This document shows positions 1 to 8,072 of a stretch of DNA of 64,000 nucleotides, one piece after another; the first letter of the stretch is position 1, and every line of letters begins with the position of its first letter. The stretch covers positions 1 to 64,000 of the forward strand of contig NZ_FMXO01000009.1 of assembly GCF_900104215.1 (NCBI RefSeq). Reading direction: 5' to 3'. Below the pieces are notes generated by a model that was given only the letters and a program-made list of their open reading frames with translations, ran no database searches and was not told the DNA's origin. The translations under genes and the position numbers were made by a program. This DNA is from Desulfonatronum thiosulfatophilum (lineage in GTDB: Bacteria > Desulfobacterota > Desulfovibrionia > Desulfovibrionales > Desulfonatronaceae).

Positions 1-322
1 AGGTTCCCTGACAATTCCTTGAGTACATGCCGTCTCCAAACACCCCGGGCGGATGGTGCGACGCTCCTGTTTTCCCATCGCACCAATGGCAGATTTCCCC
101 ATGTAGTTGCAGGGTCACCTCCGCCAGTTTGCTGTAACGAGGCCGAAGCGAGTTCACTTGCGTTAAGGCCTGCACTCTGTCTCGGCCTTTCGGCCTTCTT
201 CCGGCTCGCTTGGCGTCTCGGGTCACCCCTGCTCGCCGAGCCTGGACTTCGTGGTGAACAGGCAATTACCACGGTGGGAACTTTGCATCCCACTGGAATC
301 GCCAGGACTTCGCCTGGCGCAC
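1..322 (-). mobile_element. Group II intron, 5' part (domain I), truncated by window edge
   Basis: Read on the minus strand, position 322 starts with GTGCG, the bacterial group II intron 5' consensus. Compact stem-loops follow, as expected of domain I: CGCCAGG/CCTGGCG around 301-320, GTGGGA/TCCCAC around 273-292, and GGCC-GAAA-GGCC near 182-194. No convincing protein is encoded here, so the reverse transcriptase ORF would lie left of the window. The 5' exon ends GCTGAATAGTT, and an uninterrupted copy of that 11-mer followed by ACTC sits at 32250-32264 beside a related palindromic element. This supports a splice junction between 322 and 323. The intron identity comes from remembered family features, not from a search. 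Confidence 0.62.
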
Positions 323-356
323 AACTATTCAGCATATTCTTAAAGTACGCAGGATT

Positions 357-527
357 GGTCCGGCTTGCCTTGATTTTGCGGTCTCGCATGTTTGACTGAG
401 CCAGGATTCGTTCATCAACCATTGCCAAGCACTTGAAGCTCCAAATGCTGTTTATTCACGTAATGGTTTGATGTTACGAAGCCGGCGAAGGAGTCTGCGA
501 GACCGCAAAATAAAGGCAAGCCGGACC
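357..527. repeat. Dispersed palindromic element, copy 1
   Basis: A 171-bp imperfect palindrome with outer arms GGTCCGGCTTGCCT and AGGCAAGCCGGACC. A second nested stem pairs a CATCAACCATTGC-type segment (413-425) with a GTAATGGTTTGATG segment (460-473). Related copies lie at 32077-32246 and 54616-54786. This copy has GCGGTCTCGCA paired with TGCGAGACCGC where copy 2 has GGCATCGC paired with GCGATGCC, so both arms changed together. It has no ORF of its own. Confidence 0.9.
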
Positions 528-692
528 TTAGTAGTTACTCCAGCGTAAACTTTGCTCCTGCCCCGCCCCGTCCAGTCATTCATCCTATCATTGATTTCAT
601 CTCCAAGGCCGCCATGAAGGGCTTGCTCAGATACACCGGAGCCGATCATTGACCGATTCACTGCAAGTTGTTTGCAACGGCAATATTCGCCC

Positions 693-1052
693 TCACAATT
701 GCTTCATTTTCTGAAACATGTTCAGAAAACCCGGATTGGCGTGGCAAAAGCCGCAGAGGGAATTGGAGAGGGAGATGTAACGGTTGTATCTCAGTTCTTC
801 ATGCAGTCTGGCAGGTTCGTTGTAGATTTGGCTCAAGGTTTCAACCAGCGGCGCAAGAGGAACAAAGCGCCTTTCGCACAGCCTGCAACTTCCCAGGCAA
901 TTCAGCATGACGGCGAGATCAAGTATTATATCCGGATCTTTGGAAAGTTCTTCGAACAGGGATTCGAGATCCCTCGGCAGGATTATGTTTAGCATGACGC
1001 ACTCGCATTCAAGATGATTATGTTCCGGAAAATCAACTTTTTCCTGTTCCAA
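693..1052 (-). CDS. Small hypothetical protein with paired Cys motifs
   Basis: A 119-residue ORF from a TTG start at 1052; an in-frame ATG at 995 would give about 100 residues. The central part is helical-looking, with an acidic segment (LEELSKDPDIILDLA-like) followed by CLGSCRLCE and, near the C-terminus, CGFC. These spaced cysteines suggest a small zinc- or Fe-S-binding protein, but I do not recognise the family. No close operon partner is visible: the palindromic repeat lies downstream and the aldolase-like gene upstream is divergent. The start is uncertain and no strong ribosome binding site is seen. Confidence 0.45.
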   Translation of the reverse strand: MEQEKVDFPEHNHLECECVMLNIILPRDLESLFEELSKDPDIILDLAVMLNCLGSCRLCERRFVPLAPLVETLSQIYNEPARLHEELRYNRYISLSNSLCGFCHANPGFLNMFQKMKQL

Positions 1053-1337
1053 TGCCGACCTGCCTGAAATGCATTCCTTAAGCGCGGCGGGCCTGGCTTC
1101 TTCCGGTTGCCGGACAGAGCAAAAAAGTTGCCGGAGTAGAGCCTCCGGAGATCATAAATGGAATGTAACGCTGATTCCTGCCGAAGCAATGTAATTGACT
1201 GTTTGACTGCTGTCTGTCAGCGCGCCTCAAGCCATGTATTGCTCGCGCAGCTTCCCGGGAGTACACTTTAATCAAACTGACAAATGGATTCTTCCCGGCC
1301 ACGGCGTTACGCGCCTCAGGAAAAGGAGTTTGTAGCT

Positions 1338-2135
1338 ATGTCATTGACCAGACTCAGCCAATGCCTGGAACACTTTCCCTCCGGATCGGCCGTCGGCTGC
1401 TTCAGCGTCTACAGCCTGGAAACACTGCGGGCCGTGGTGGTCGCGGCGGAAACGGAGCGCAAGCCCGCGGTCATTTCCCTGGATGCCGTCGATGTGCTGC
1501 ATGTGGGCCTCGGCCCGTTGGCCCAGGCCGCCCTGTTCGCAGCACGAAAGGCGAATATCCCCATGACCGTGCATCTCAATCACGGCCGAAGTCTGGCTGA
1601 TATCCGGGAGGCTTTGGAACTGGACCTGCCTTCAGTGATGTTTGATGGTTCAAACCTTGAATTTACCGAAAACGTCCGACTGACCCGCCAAGCCCGAGAC
1701 TTGGCTCACGAATCCGGGGCAGAGATCGAAGGCGAGTTTGGTCCCCTATGCTCAACCCACCAGCAAATTTCACAGGTATTGGACTTTCTTGATCGCACTG
1801 AGATCGACTTCCTGGCTTTTTCGGTCCCCAAGGGACTCTCCCTGTTGGAATACGCCGGGCGCATCGAACTGCTTGCCGAACTTGCCGCAAAAACCAACGT
1901 GCCCCTGGTCCTGCACAATGGCAGTCGATTACCGGAATCCTTGCTCTGCCAAACCCTGGAATTCGGGATACGCAAAGTAAACGTTCACACCGACATTCTG
2001 CGCGCTTTGGGCCAGGGACTGCGCGATCTCATGCCTGAGGAACAGGACAACCCGTTGCCCCGCCTTAGTTTGATCACCAAAGAGATCCAGTGGCTGATCG
2101 CTCAGCATATTCGCATCTTCTCCACGAAGCGCTGA
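1338..2135 (+). CDS. Class II aldolase-like protein with altered active site
   Basis: A 265-residue TIM-barrel protein resembling class II fructose/tagatose-bisphosphate aldolases (GatY/KbaY/FbaA). The start is the ATG behind AAAAGGAG. Family landmarks are recognisable but degenerate. The canonical HLDHG reads HLNHG (residues 79-83), so the catalytic Asp is Asn. The VEAELG-like segment reads IEGEFG. The later zinc-ligand segment LVLHGGSG reads LVLHNGSR. The substrate loop GIRKVNVHTDI is kept. Normal members cleave ketose bisphosphates with a divalent metal. Here the histidines persist but the general base is lost, so aldolase activity is doubtful and another binding or catalytic role is possible. 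Confidence 0.75.
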   Translation: MSLTRLSQCLEHFPSGSAVGCFSVYSLETLRAVVVAAETERKPAVISLDAVDVLHVGLGPLAQAALFAARKANIPMTVHLNHGRSLADIREALELDLPSVMFDGSNLEFTENVRLTRQARDLAHESGAEIEGEFGPLCSTHQQISQVLDFLDRTEIDFLAFSVPKGLSLLEYAGRIELLAELAAKTNVPLVLHNGSRLPESLLCQTLEFGIRKVNVHTDILRALGQGLRDLMPEEQDNPLPRLSLITKEIQWLIAQHIRIFSTKR

Positions 2136-2215
2136 TTGCACTCTCCTCCTGCAAATTCAACAACGCGCTGCTGATCGTCTGCAAAATTTGGTTGAGGCGA
2201 AAATCTAAGCGATTC

Positions 2216-3061
2216 TCACTTGCGCCGGGCGTGCCAGTCGGTTGCCTCCTCTTGCGACGGGTCCGGGACGATGGTGTCGCCCATGATCCTTCCGATATAC
2301 TGATCTTCGCCAATTGAGAATAAAATCCGGTTTCCCCGCAAACGCAAACCCGTAAGTTCCGTCCTCGAACCATTGATAACAGCATGGCCCTTAATCTGCT
2401 GGAAGGTTTGGGTGAATGAAAGTGCAAATTCACTGTGATCCGGCGCCCTGACCGTCCAATCGCCCTCCACCCGTGCCGGCACGATCCAGAGATAAACGGC
2501 GTGTCCGGCAACTATTTCGGCCTGATCAGGAATCCAGTCCCCCATGTCGAAAGCATGCGAGACGATCCGCGTACCCGGAGCCATGTCCTTCAGAATTATC
2601 GGCTTCAATCGCAGATTGAGCGCGGGCAGCAGATACATCGTCAGGACCGTGGCATCTGAAAAATCCATCCCGAACAAGTCCCCTTCCAGGAAAACGGTAC
2701 GATCCTCGACACCGTCTCTTCTGGCGCTCTCACGACCTTCGGCCACCCGTTGCGGATCGAGATCGATTCCAAGGGCAAGACGCGCATCAAAGTCCCGTAT
2801 CGCCGCGACGACAATCCGGCCGTCCCCCGACCCCAGATCAACGACAAAATCGTCGTCATGCACACCCGCCATCTCCAGCATGCGCTGCACGACCTCATGC
2901 GGAGTGGGCACGTATCCGACATCGAGTTCTGGCGGCGAGGAATCCGCCCCGTGAACCAGAAACACTCGACCAGTCGAAATCATGAACATGACGAGAAAAA
3001 GACAGAATCCGACCATAAGCCGCCAGAGCCGTCCACCAGTATCATGGTACGACGTTAACAT
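2216..3061 (-). CDS. Exported SAM-dependent methyltransferase-like protein
   Basis: 281 residues starting at the ATG six bases after AGGAGG. The N-terminus carries one hydrophobic segment (about residues 15-37), consistent with a signal peptide or membrane anchor. A Rossmann methyltransferase domain follows: FVVDLGSGDGRIV is the SAM-binding motif I, and LGIDLDPQRV is the acidic motif II loop. The last third is a soluble region that ends VPDPSQEEATDW and is not part of the core fold. Exported class I methyltransferases of this layout occur in proteobacteria but their substrate is unknown. The gene stands alone between convergent and divergent neighbours. Confidence 0.72.
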   Translation of the reverse strand: MLTSYHDTGGRLWRLMVGFCLFLVMFMISTGRVFLVHGADSSPPELDVGYVPTPHEVVQRMLEMAGVHDDDFVVDLGSGDGRIVVAAIRDFDARLALGIDLDPQRVAEGRESARRDGVEDRTVFLEGDLFGMDFSDATVLTMYLLPALNLRLKPIILKDMAPGTRIVSHAFDMGDWIPDQAEIVAGHAVYLWIVPARVEGDWTVRAPDHSEFALSFTQTFQQIKGHAVINGSRTELTGLRLRGNRILFSIGEDQYIGRIMGDTIVPDPSQEEATDWHARRK

Positions 3062-3760
3062 CCTGCACCTCCTTTCCCCAGTTTTACACGTTCGAATAGA
3101 ATCTTTGACCAAGATTATTCTGATTGCTCAGGAATTTCCAGAGCGACATCGAACTACTTGAGCAACTATGACTACGCCCCTATTTATGCCTATGCAGGCC
3201 TCGATCAGAATGATAAGCATCCCTGTTGGAAAAACAAAAAATGGTTGGAAGCACTTGTGCTTCCAACCTAAAATTGTTTGACGTCTCCAAGGGAATTCGC
3301 CCCCCGTTACCGTAACGGACAAAATTTGTACGATTTATTATTTGTTGGATCCTGGATAAAACTGGCCTAACAGCAGGAAAAGGGTTTAAAAAAAAGTCCC
3401 AGCGAGATCCTGCGAAAGAGACGGGCCTGATGAACTGAGTAGGTCACCAGCACATTGCCAGCGATTCATTTTGACGCTCTTTGCGGGGGGGAAGTCCGTA
3501 TGAGATTCCGTATCGACTTCCTGTAGTGTCAAACTTCCGCGCTGAATTTTCCCTGGCCCGGGAGTGACATTGCCTTGCCAACGCGTTATGAACGCGGAAC
3601 ATTGCAAGTTGATACCGCACCTTGTCCCGCTCAACTTGATGAACCAGGCCTTTGAGCCAGTTCCACGCAAAGGAAGGCAAAGCAAGTGAGCGCAACCCGC
3701 CGTACAACAATCAGGCGCTACGGCTATAATCATGTTGTAAAAACATAACTCGGAACAATC
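3062..3760. other. Intergenic region without a convincing gene
   Basis: About 700 bases with only short ORFs of implausible composition on both strands. The one clear structure is the hairpin at 3243-3268. The promoter of the DUF1134 gene should lie near the right end. Confidence 0.6.
3228..3268 (-). terminator. Rho-independent terminator-like hairpin
   Basis: A perfect 12-bp stem (3243-3254 with 3257-3268, two-base loop) is followed on the minus strand by a T-rich tract (ATTTTTTGTTTTTCC). It reads as a terminator for minus-strand transcription, yet no convincing gene lies upstream on that strand. Confidence 0.6.
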
Positions 3761-4345
3761 ATGAACAAACGTTGTACATTCTACCTGTTGGCGCTCTTGC
3801 TTCCTCTGTTCCTCCTGACCTTTGCCCAGGCGGACGCATCCGCCCAGACATCCAGCGAATCCAACACCTACAGCAAGGAAGAAATCCAGAACGCCGTTGA
3901 AGGCTTTTTTGCAGGTACGACCAGAGGGCTCGCGGAAATACTGGAGCGCATCTTCGCTGACTACGGCCGCCCCCAAGGCTACATCCAGGGCGAGGAGGCC
4001 GGAGCCGCTCTGGTCGTAGGGCTGCGTTACGGCCAGGGCTTCCTACACCTCAAGGGTATGGAGCCAGTCCAGGTCTACTGGCAGGGACCATCCGTTGGTT
4101 TCGACATCGGTGTCAATGTCGCGAAGAACTTTACCCTGGTCTACAACCTGACGGATCCCAATTTAATATTTCAGCGATTTCCCGGACTGGACGGCAGCGC
4201 CTACATTGTCGGTGGCCTGAGCATGAATTACCAGAAAAGCAACGAGATCGTCCTGGCCCCAATCAGGACCGGAATGGGCCTACGCCTTGGAGCGAGCGTT
4301 GGCTATCTGCACTATACCGAACGGAAGCATATGAACCCATTATGA
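3761..4345 (+). CDS. DUF1134/EipA-family periplasmic protein
   Basis: 194 residues with a clear N-terminal signal peptide (charged MNKR, hydrophobic LLALLLPLFLLTFA, cleavage near ASA). The mature part carries the DUF1134 signature: GYIQGEEAGAALVVGLRYG, then VYWQGPSVGFDIG and FTLVYNL. Family members such as Brucella EipA are secreted beta-rich proteins linked to cell-envelope integrity. The length matches the family. The C-terminal end (ERKHMNPL) departs from the usual GY(L)HYT(K/R)...NPF ending only slightly. It appears monocistronic. Confidence 0.85.
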   Translation: MNKRCTFYLLALLLPLFLLTFAQADASAQTSSESNTYSKEEIQNAVEGFFAGTTRGLAEILERIFADYGRPQGYIQGEEAGAALVVGLRYGQGFLHLKGMEPVQVYWQGPSVGFDIGVNVAKNFTLVYNLTDPNLIFQRFPGLDGSAYIVGGLSMNYQKSNEIVLAPIRTGMGLRLGASVGYLHYTERKHMNPL

Positions 4346-4423
4346 TCCAACAGAGTCAGCGAACCTTGCCCGCAAGGATCCTGCAAGCTCAACGTTGATT
4401 TACTCGTCACTGCGTAGATCGTG

Positions 4424-4451
4424 GTCATGATGCCGGTACCGGCATCATGAC
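4424..4451. repeat. Perfect 28-bp palindrome
   Basis: GTCATGATGCC-GGTACC-GGCATCATGAC is a complete dyad. It lies 80 bases after the DUF1134 stop codon. It could act as a factor-assisted terminator or an operator; no T tract follows. Confidence 0.7.
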
Positions 4452-4499
4452 TGGTTTGGCCAAATAGTTCTTCATCCCGGTCTCATGGAAAATTTTCCT

Positions 4500-4533
4500 A
4501 AAAAAAAGCCCCCAAAGTTGCAGCTTTGGGGGC
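4500..4533 (-). terminator. Rho-independent terminator of the tRNA operon
   Basis: A 10-bp stem GCCCCCAAAG (4508-4517) pairs with CTTTGGGGGC (4524-4533) around a 6-base loop. On the minus strand it is followed by eight Ts. It sits 70 bases downstream of the tRNA-Glu gene. Confidence 0.9.
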
Positions 4534-4602
4534 TTAGTACTTCCGCCGGCACTTCCGCCGGCTCTGGCTATGGTCAACAGGCTTGCTACCTGTTGTTGTA
4601 AT

Positions 4603-4680
4603 TGGCGTCCCCAAGGGGATTCGAACCCCTGTTACCGGCGTGAAAGGCCGATGTCCTGGACCAGGCTAGACGATGGGGAC
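4603..4680 (-). tRNA. tRNA-Glu (anticodon TTC)
   Basis: The minus strand folds as a full cloverleaf: acceptor GTCCCCA pairs with TGGGGAC, the anticodon loop is CTTTCAC (anticodon TTC) on a CGGC/GCCG stem, and the T-loop is GGTTCGAATC. CCA is encoded at the 3' end. It is the distal gene of a two-tRNA transcript. Confidence 0.95.
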
Positions 4681-4693
4681 ATTTTGTTGGGTT

Positions 4694-4767
4694 TGGCTGG
4701 GGGACTAGGATTTGAACCTAGGTTGACGGAGTCAGAGTCCGTAGTCCTGCCGCTAGACGATCCCCCA
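4694..4767 (-). tRNA. tRNA-Gln (anticodon CTG)
   Basis: The minus-strand cloverleaf starts TGGGGGATC and has anticodon loop CTCTGAC (CTG) on an ACGGA/TCCGT stem. The T-loop is GGTTCAAATCC and 3' GCCA is encoded. It is proximal to the promoter and 13 bases upstream of tRNA-Glu. Confidence 0.95.
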
Positions 4768-4781
4768 ACGCAAAGTCCGTA

Positions 4782-4810
4782 GATATATGGGAAAGAGGAT
4801 CGCTTGTCAA
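4782..4810 (-). promoter_or_regulatory. Sigma-70 promoter of the tRNA operon
   Basis: On the minus strand, TTGACA (4805-4810), a 17-base spacer and TATATC (4782-4787) lie about 15 bases before the tRNA-Gln 5' end. Confidence 0.8.
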
Positions 4811-4875
4811 CATTTTTCTTCTCTAAAATAAAATTTAGAACTAGCTCCTGACAAACCAATTTATTGCAGCATTCG

Positions 4876-5223
4876 CTAGGCGGCTGCAGCCAAACGACGA
4901 GTCCGCTTTTTGAGAAAATTGATTTTCCGGCGCAACTGATCGCGATCCCGGCGCTGGGTGCTGGGGAGCTGGTCCTTTTCGGCGCGCAGTTCGCGAACCT
5001 GCCGCTTCAAGGCCCAGATTTGCTCCTTGTAAGGCGATGGCCCCTTGTGGTTCTCGTCCGTGCTGAAGCCAAGAGCTTCTCGGACAGCTACCACCAGTGC
5101 TTCTTTGTCCATCCCGCTGGCCCCGGTGATCTGAGGAATCTTGGAAATGCACAGTTCTCGAAGTTCCTTGGCGGTCATCTTATCCAAGGGCTTTTTCAGG
5201 ACAATATCAGTCGCCTCGCTCAT
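4876..5223 (-). CDS. Small Rho_N/SAP-like, coiled-coil hypothetical protein
   Basis: 115 residues from an ATG preceded by AAGGAG. A longer reading frame exists upstream but its translation is the antisense-like tail of the neighbour. Residues about 15-52 (MTAKELRELCISKIP...MDKEALVVAVREALG) resemble the helix-extended-helix Rho N-terminal/SAP-like fold that binds nucleic acid. Residues 65-110 are strongly basic and predicted coiled coil. It is last in the minus-strand run after the DciA-like gene. A nucleic-acid-associated role is an inference. Confidence 0.7.
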   Translation of the reverse strand: MSEATDIVLKKPLDKMTAKELRELCISKIPQITGASGMDKEALVVAVREALGFSTDENHKGPSPYKEQIWALKRQVRELRAEKDQLPSTQRRDRDQLRRKINFLKKRTRRLAAAA

Positions 5224-5275
5224 TCCGTTCTCCTTAAAACGACCGGACAACTTATGTTCCGATCTCGTTGAATTA

Positions 5276-5776
5276 CTAATCTCTATTTTTTTGCGCCCGT
5301 GTTTCTTCAACAAGGCGAACATAGGCTCTGTAGCATCGTTCAAGTGCCGGGACTGCGGAAAAGCTTCCGGCATCATGTCCCAGATCTCCCGCGGTAAATC
5401 CCGCGTCATCAAATGCTTGGCGCGGCGAGCGGGATCGAACTTCCCTCCCCCGAACCAGCGTCTGGGCAATCGCGTCCAAGGGAGAACGGCCATTTAGCAG
5501 ATCAAGACGAACTTTGTCAAAGCATTTTTCACCCAAAGCCGCATTAACCGCCTCAAGAATCGCCGAAGTCTGGAAGTGGATCTCCTGCATTGCCATGGGA
5601 TCGTCCACGCCCAGAAGCAAGGTGGTTTTGTTGTGACCGAGTGGTCTTGCCAGTTCCGCCACATGGTCTCCGACAATTTTGCTCCAGGACGTCCACATTC
5701 TGGCCAGACGCAGTCGGCGGCGATGCTCCGGATCGCTCCAGAGCCCGTGCAAAATCTCTCTGGCTTGATATGCCAT
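5276..5776 (-). CDS. DUF721/DciA-family protein
   Basis: 166 residues. The N-terminal half fits the DciA/DUF721 domain: a W-SKIVG-HVAELARPLGH-type segment followed by short beta strands TTLLLGVDDPMAMQEIHF and a helix with LNAL-like spacing. DciA proteins recruit or load the replicative helicase DnaB in bacteria lacking DnaC. The C-terminal 70 residues are Arg-rich and variable. It lies downstream of metK and upstream of the small Rho_N-like gene on the same strand. Confidence 0.75.
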   Translation of the reverse strand: MAYQAREILHGLWSDPEHRRRLRLARMWTSWSKIVGDHVAELARPLGHNKTTLLLGVDDPMAMQEIHFQTSAILEAVNAALGEKCFDKVRLDLLNGRSPLDAIAQTLVRGREVRSRSPRQAFDDAGFTAGDLGHDAGSFSAVPALERCYRAYVRLVEETRAQKNRD

Positions 5777-5853
5777 AGCCGCTGTTCCAGTGCATTGCCC
5801 GGCTCCCTGCTATCGCCGGCGGGAGAGCAGGGGCAGCTTGCCCTTACCGTGAA

Positions 5854-7023
5854 TTAGACCTTGGCCGCCGTCCGTAAATCGTCCGTGGCGTCCGTGCTTT
5901 CCCAAGTAAAATCAACGTCTTCGCGCCCGAAATGACCATAGATCGAAGCTTTCTTGTAGATGGGGCGCTTCAGGTCCAGGCGCTTGCTGATGAAAAAGGG
6001 ACGCAGGTCGAAAACTTCGAGCACGGCCTTGGTCAGCACCTCATCCGAAACAACTCCCGTGCCCCAGGATGTGACCAGGGTGGAGATGGGCTCCGCCACG
6101 CCGATGGCATAGGCCACCTGGACCTCACAGCGTTCGGCCAGGCCAGCGGCCACCACGTTCTTGGCGATATAACGGGCCATGTAGGCTCCGGAACGATCCA
6201 CCTTGGACGGATCCTTTCCGGAAAACGCGCCTCCCCCATGGTTGCCCATGCCGCCGTAAGTATCTTGGATGATCTTGCGTCCCGTCAGGCCGCAGTCCGC
6301 AAGCGGACCGCCGAGCACAAAGCGTCCGGTGGTGTTGATGTAGATTCGCATCTTCTCATCCACCATCTCTTCAGGAAGGACCTTGAAGATGACCTCTTGC
6401 TTGACGGCGTCCACCAGGTCGACATGGGCGATGTTTTCATCGTGCTGACAAGCGATGACCACGTTGTCGACCCGCTTGGGCTTGCCATTCTGGTATTCGA
6501 TGCAAACTTCGGTTTTGCCGTCGGGCCGCAGGAAATCCAAAATTTTCTTTTTCCGAACGTACGCCAGACGTCTGGAAAGCTTGTGGGCATAAAAAATTGG
6601 AGCCGGCATCAAGGTCGACGTTTCATTGACCGCAAAACCGAACATCATGCCCTGGTCCCCGGCGCCCTGCTCTTCCGGCTTTGTCCTGTTCACGCCTACG
6701 GCAATGTCCACGGACTGCTTGTCGATGGAGGACACAACGGCGCAAGTGTCAGCGTCAAAGCCCATTTCCGAATTGACGTATCCGATGTCCCGGACGGTCT
6801 GGCGCACGATGCTGGGCAGGTCGGCGTAGGCGTTGGTGGAGATCTCGCCGGCAATGAAGGCCAGGCCTGTGGTCACCAGCGTTTCGCAGGCCACGCGGGC
6901 ATCGGGGTCCTGGGCAATAATGCAGTCCAGCACGGAATCGGAAATCTGATCCGCGACTTTGTCCGGGTGACCTTCGGTGACGGATTCCGAAGTGAAGAAA
7001 TAGGAACTGGTATTCCCGTGCAT
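5854..7023 (-). CDS. metK: S-adenosylmethionine synthetase
   Basis: 389 residues, normal length. It makes SAM from methionine and ATP in the cytoplasm. Seen motifs are [12 protein letters not shown] near the N-terminus, [10 protein letters not shown] (the methionine/ATP-site hexapeptide region) and the glycine-rich [16 protein letters not shown] loop. A GAAGGAGCG ribosome binding site precedes the ATG. No known SAM riboswitch is visible in the 12-base gap to the upstream DUF502 gene, so co-transcription with it is likely. Confidence 0.97.
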   Translation of the reverse strand: MHGNTSSYFFTSESVTEGHPDKVADQISDSVLDCIIAQDPDARVACETLVTTGLAFIAGEISTNAYADLPSIVRQTVRDIGYVNSEMGFDADTCAVVSSIDKQSVDIAVGVNRTKPEEQGAGDQGMMFGFAVNETSTLMPAPIFYAHKLSRRLAYVRKKKILDFLRPDGKTEVCIEYQNGKPKRVDNVVIACQHDENIAHVDLVDAVKQEVIFKVLPEEMVDEKMRIYINTTGRFVLGGPLADCGLTGRKIIQDTYGGMGNHGGGAFSGKDPSKVDRSGAYMARYIAKNVVAAGLAERCEVQVAYAIGVAEPISTLVTSWGTGVVSDEVLTKAVLEVFDLRPFFISKRLDLKRPIYKKASIYGHFGREDVDFTWESTDATDDLRTAAKV

Positions 7024-7035
7024 GTTCGCTCCTTC

Positions 7036-7689
7036 TTAGGGGTGTTCTTTTTTATCCGGGCTGATGATGCCGCCGGAAACAAGCAGCTTGAATGCGTCTT
7101 CAACACTCATCTCCATAGGGATCACCGACTGTTCGGGGACCATCAGGAAAAAACCCGATGTGGGATTGGGAGTCGTAGGGACAAAAACATTGAGCACTTT
7201 TTGTTTCGTCTTGCGCTGGATCTCCCCGGTTGCGAAACCCGTGACGAACCCCAGCGCATAACTTCCATCCTTGGGGTATTCAACCAGGACCACTCGCTGA
7301 AAATCCTGGGGCGACCGATTGAAAATGGTTTCCACAAGCTGTTTCACGGCAAGATAAAGCTTGTTCACCAGGGGAATGGTCTCGATAACCCTGTCCCAGA
7401 CTTCCACAAGCTTCCGGCCCATGTAGTTGCGGACAGCGAATCCGGTCAGGAGCACGGTAAGGAAGAGGAGGATCAATCCCAGGCCGGGAATGCGGAAGGG
7501 CAGAAAATTCTCCGGCTGAAAGGGTTCCGGCAGGAACCGCAAAAAACCGTCCACGAAATTGAACAGAACACGCAGGAAGAAAAAGGTCGCCATGACCGGA
7601 GTCAAGAAAAGAATCCCGGCCAGGAGGTTCACCCTGATGAAATTTTTCAACCTGAACCAGCAGCCGCGTGGTTGAAGATCTTCATTCAT
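7036..7689 (-). CDS. DUF502 membrane protein
   Basis: 217 residues from the ATG at 7689, which overlaps the end of panD by eight bases. Two strong membrane helices occupy roughly residues 17-40 and 60-80. A soluble domain follows with the conserved DUF502 features IPLVNKLYLAVKQ, FVTG, VFVPTTPNPTSGFFLMVP and a C-terminal GGI segment. The family is membrane-associated and of unknown biochemical function. Translational coupling with panD is suggested by the overlap. Confidence 0.85.
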   Translation of the reverse strand: MNEDLQPRGCWFRLKNFIRVNLLAGILFLTPVMATFFFLRVLFNFVDGFLRFLPEPFQPENFLPFRIPGLGLILLFLTVLLTGFAVRNYMGRKLVEVWDRVIETIPLVNKLYLAVKQLVETIFNRSPQDFQRVVLVEYPKDGSYALGFVTGFATGEIQRKTKQKVLNVFVPTTPNPTSGFFLMVPEQSVIPMEMSVEDAFKLLVSGGIISPDKKEHP

Positions 7690-8071
7690 TGCCAAATTTA
7701 TTAAAATCAGGCCCGGCATTCGCCGTCTGAACAATTTTATTTGTCCTGTCCACCAGCACCACTCGCGGCTGCAACTGATCAATCTCATCCGGCTCCAGCC
7801 AGGAGTAGGCCACGATGATGATCAGATGCCCGACATCGCCTTTTAAGGCGGCCGCGCCGTTGAGACATATCTCTCCCGGCTCGCCGACGATGGTATAGGT
7901 GCGCAACCGTTCTCCATTATTCAGATTGTACACTTCCACCTGCTCATGGGGCAGAATCCCGGATGCTTCCAGGAGGGCCGGACAGACGGACAAGCTCCCT
8001 TCGTAGTCCACCCGGGCCGCGGTAACGGTGGCCCGGTGGATTTTCCCGATCATAAAACAACGTAGCGCCAT
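7682..8071 (-). CDS. panD: Aspartate 1-decarboxylase precursor
   Basis: 129 residues. It makes beta-alanine for pantothenate. The proenzyme self-cleaves at Gly-Ser to form the pyruvoyl group; here the site is EG-SLSVC (G25-S26). Other landmarks are KIHRATVT near the N-terminus and ICLNGAAA (catalytic Tyr/Asn loop region). It lies one base after panC on the same strand, so panC-panD form an operon. Confidence 0.95.
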   Translation of the reverse strand: MALRCFMIGKIHRATVTAARVDYEGSLSVCPALLEASGILPHEQVEVYNLNNGERLRTYTIVGEPGEICLNGAAALKGDVGHLIIIVAYSWLEPDEIDQLQPRVVLVDRTNKIVQTANAGPDFNKFGNE

Positions 8072-8072
8072 A

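Noticed and set aside
19-399. 126-codon plus-strand ORF at the left end
   Set aside because: It lies across the structured group II intron 5' region and the palindromic element, and its composition is not protein-like.
7024-7035. SAM riboswitch upstream of metK
   Set aside because: The gap to the upstream gene is only 12 bases.
5932-7704. 590-codon plus-strand ORF across metK and the DUF502 gene
   Set aside because: It is antisense to two clear genes and its protein has the His/Gly-rich composition typical of antisense frames in GC-rich DNA.
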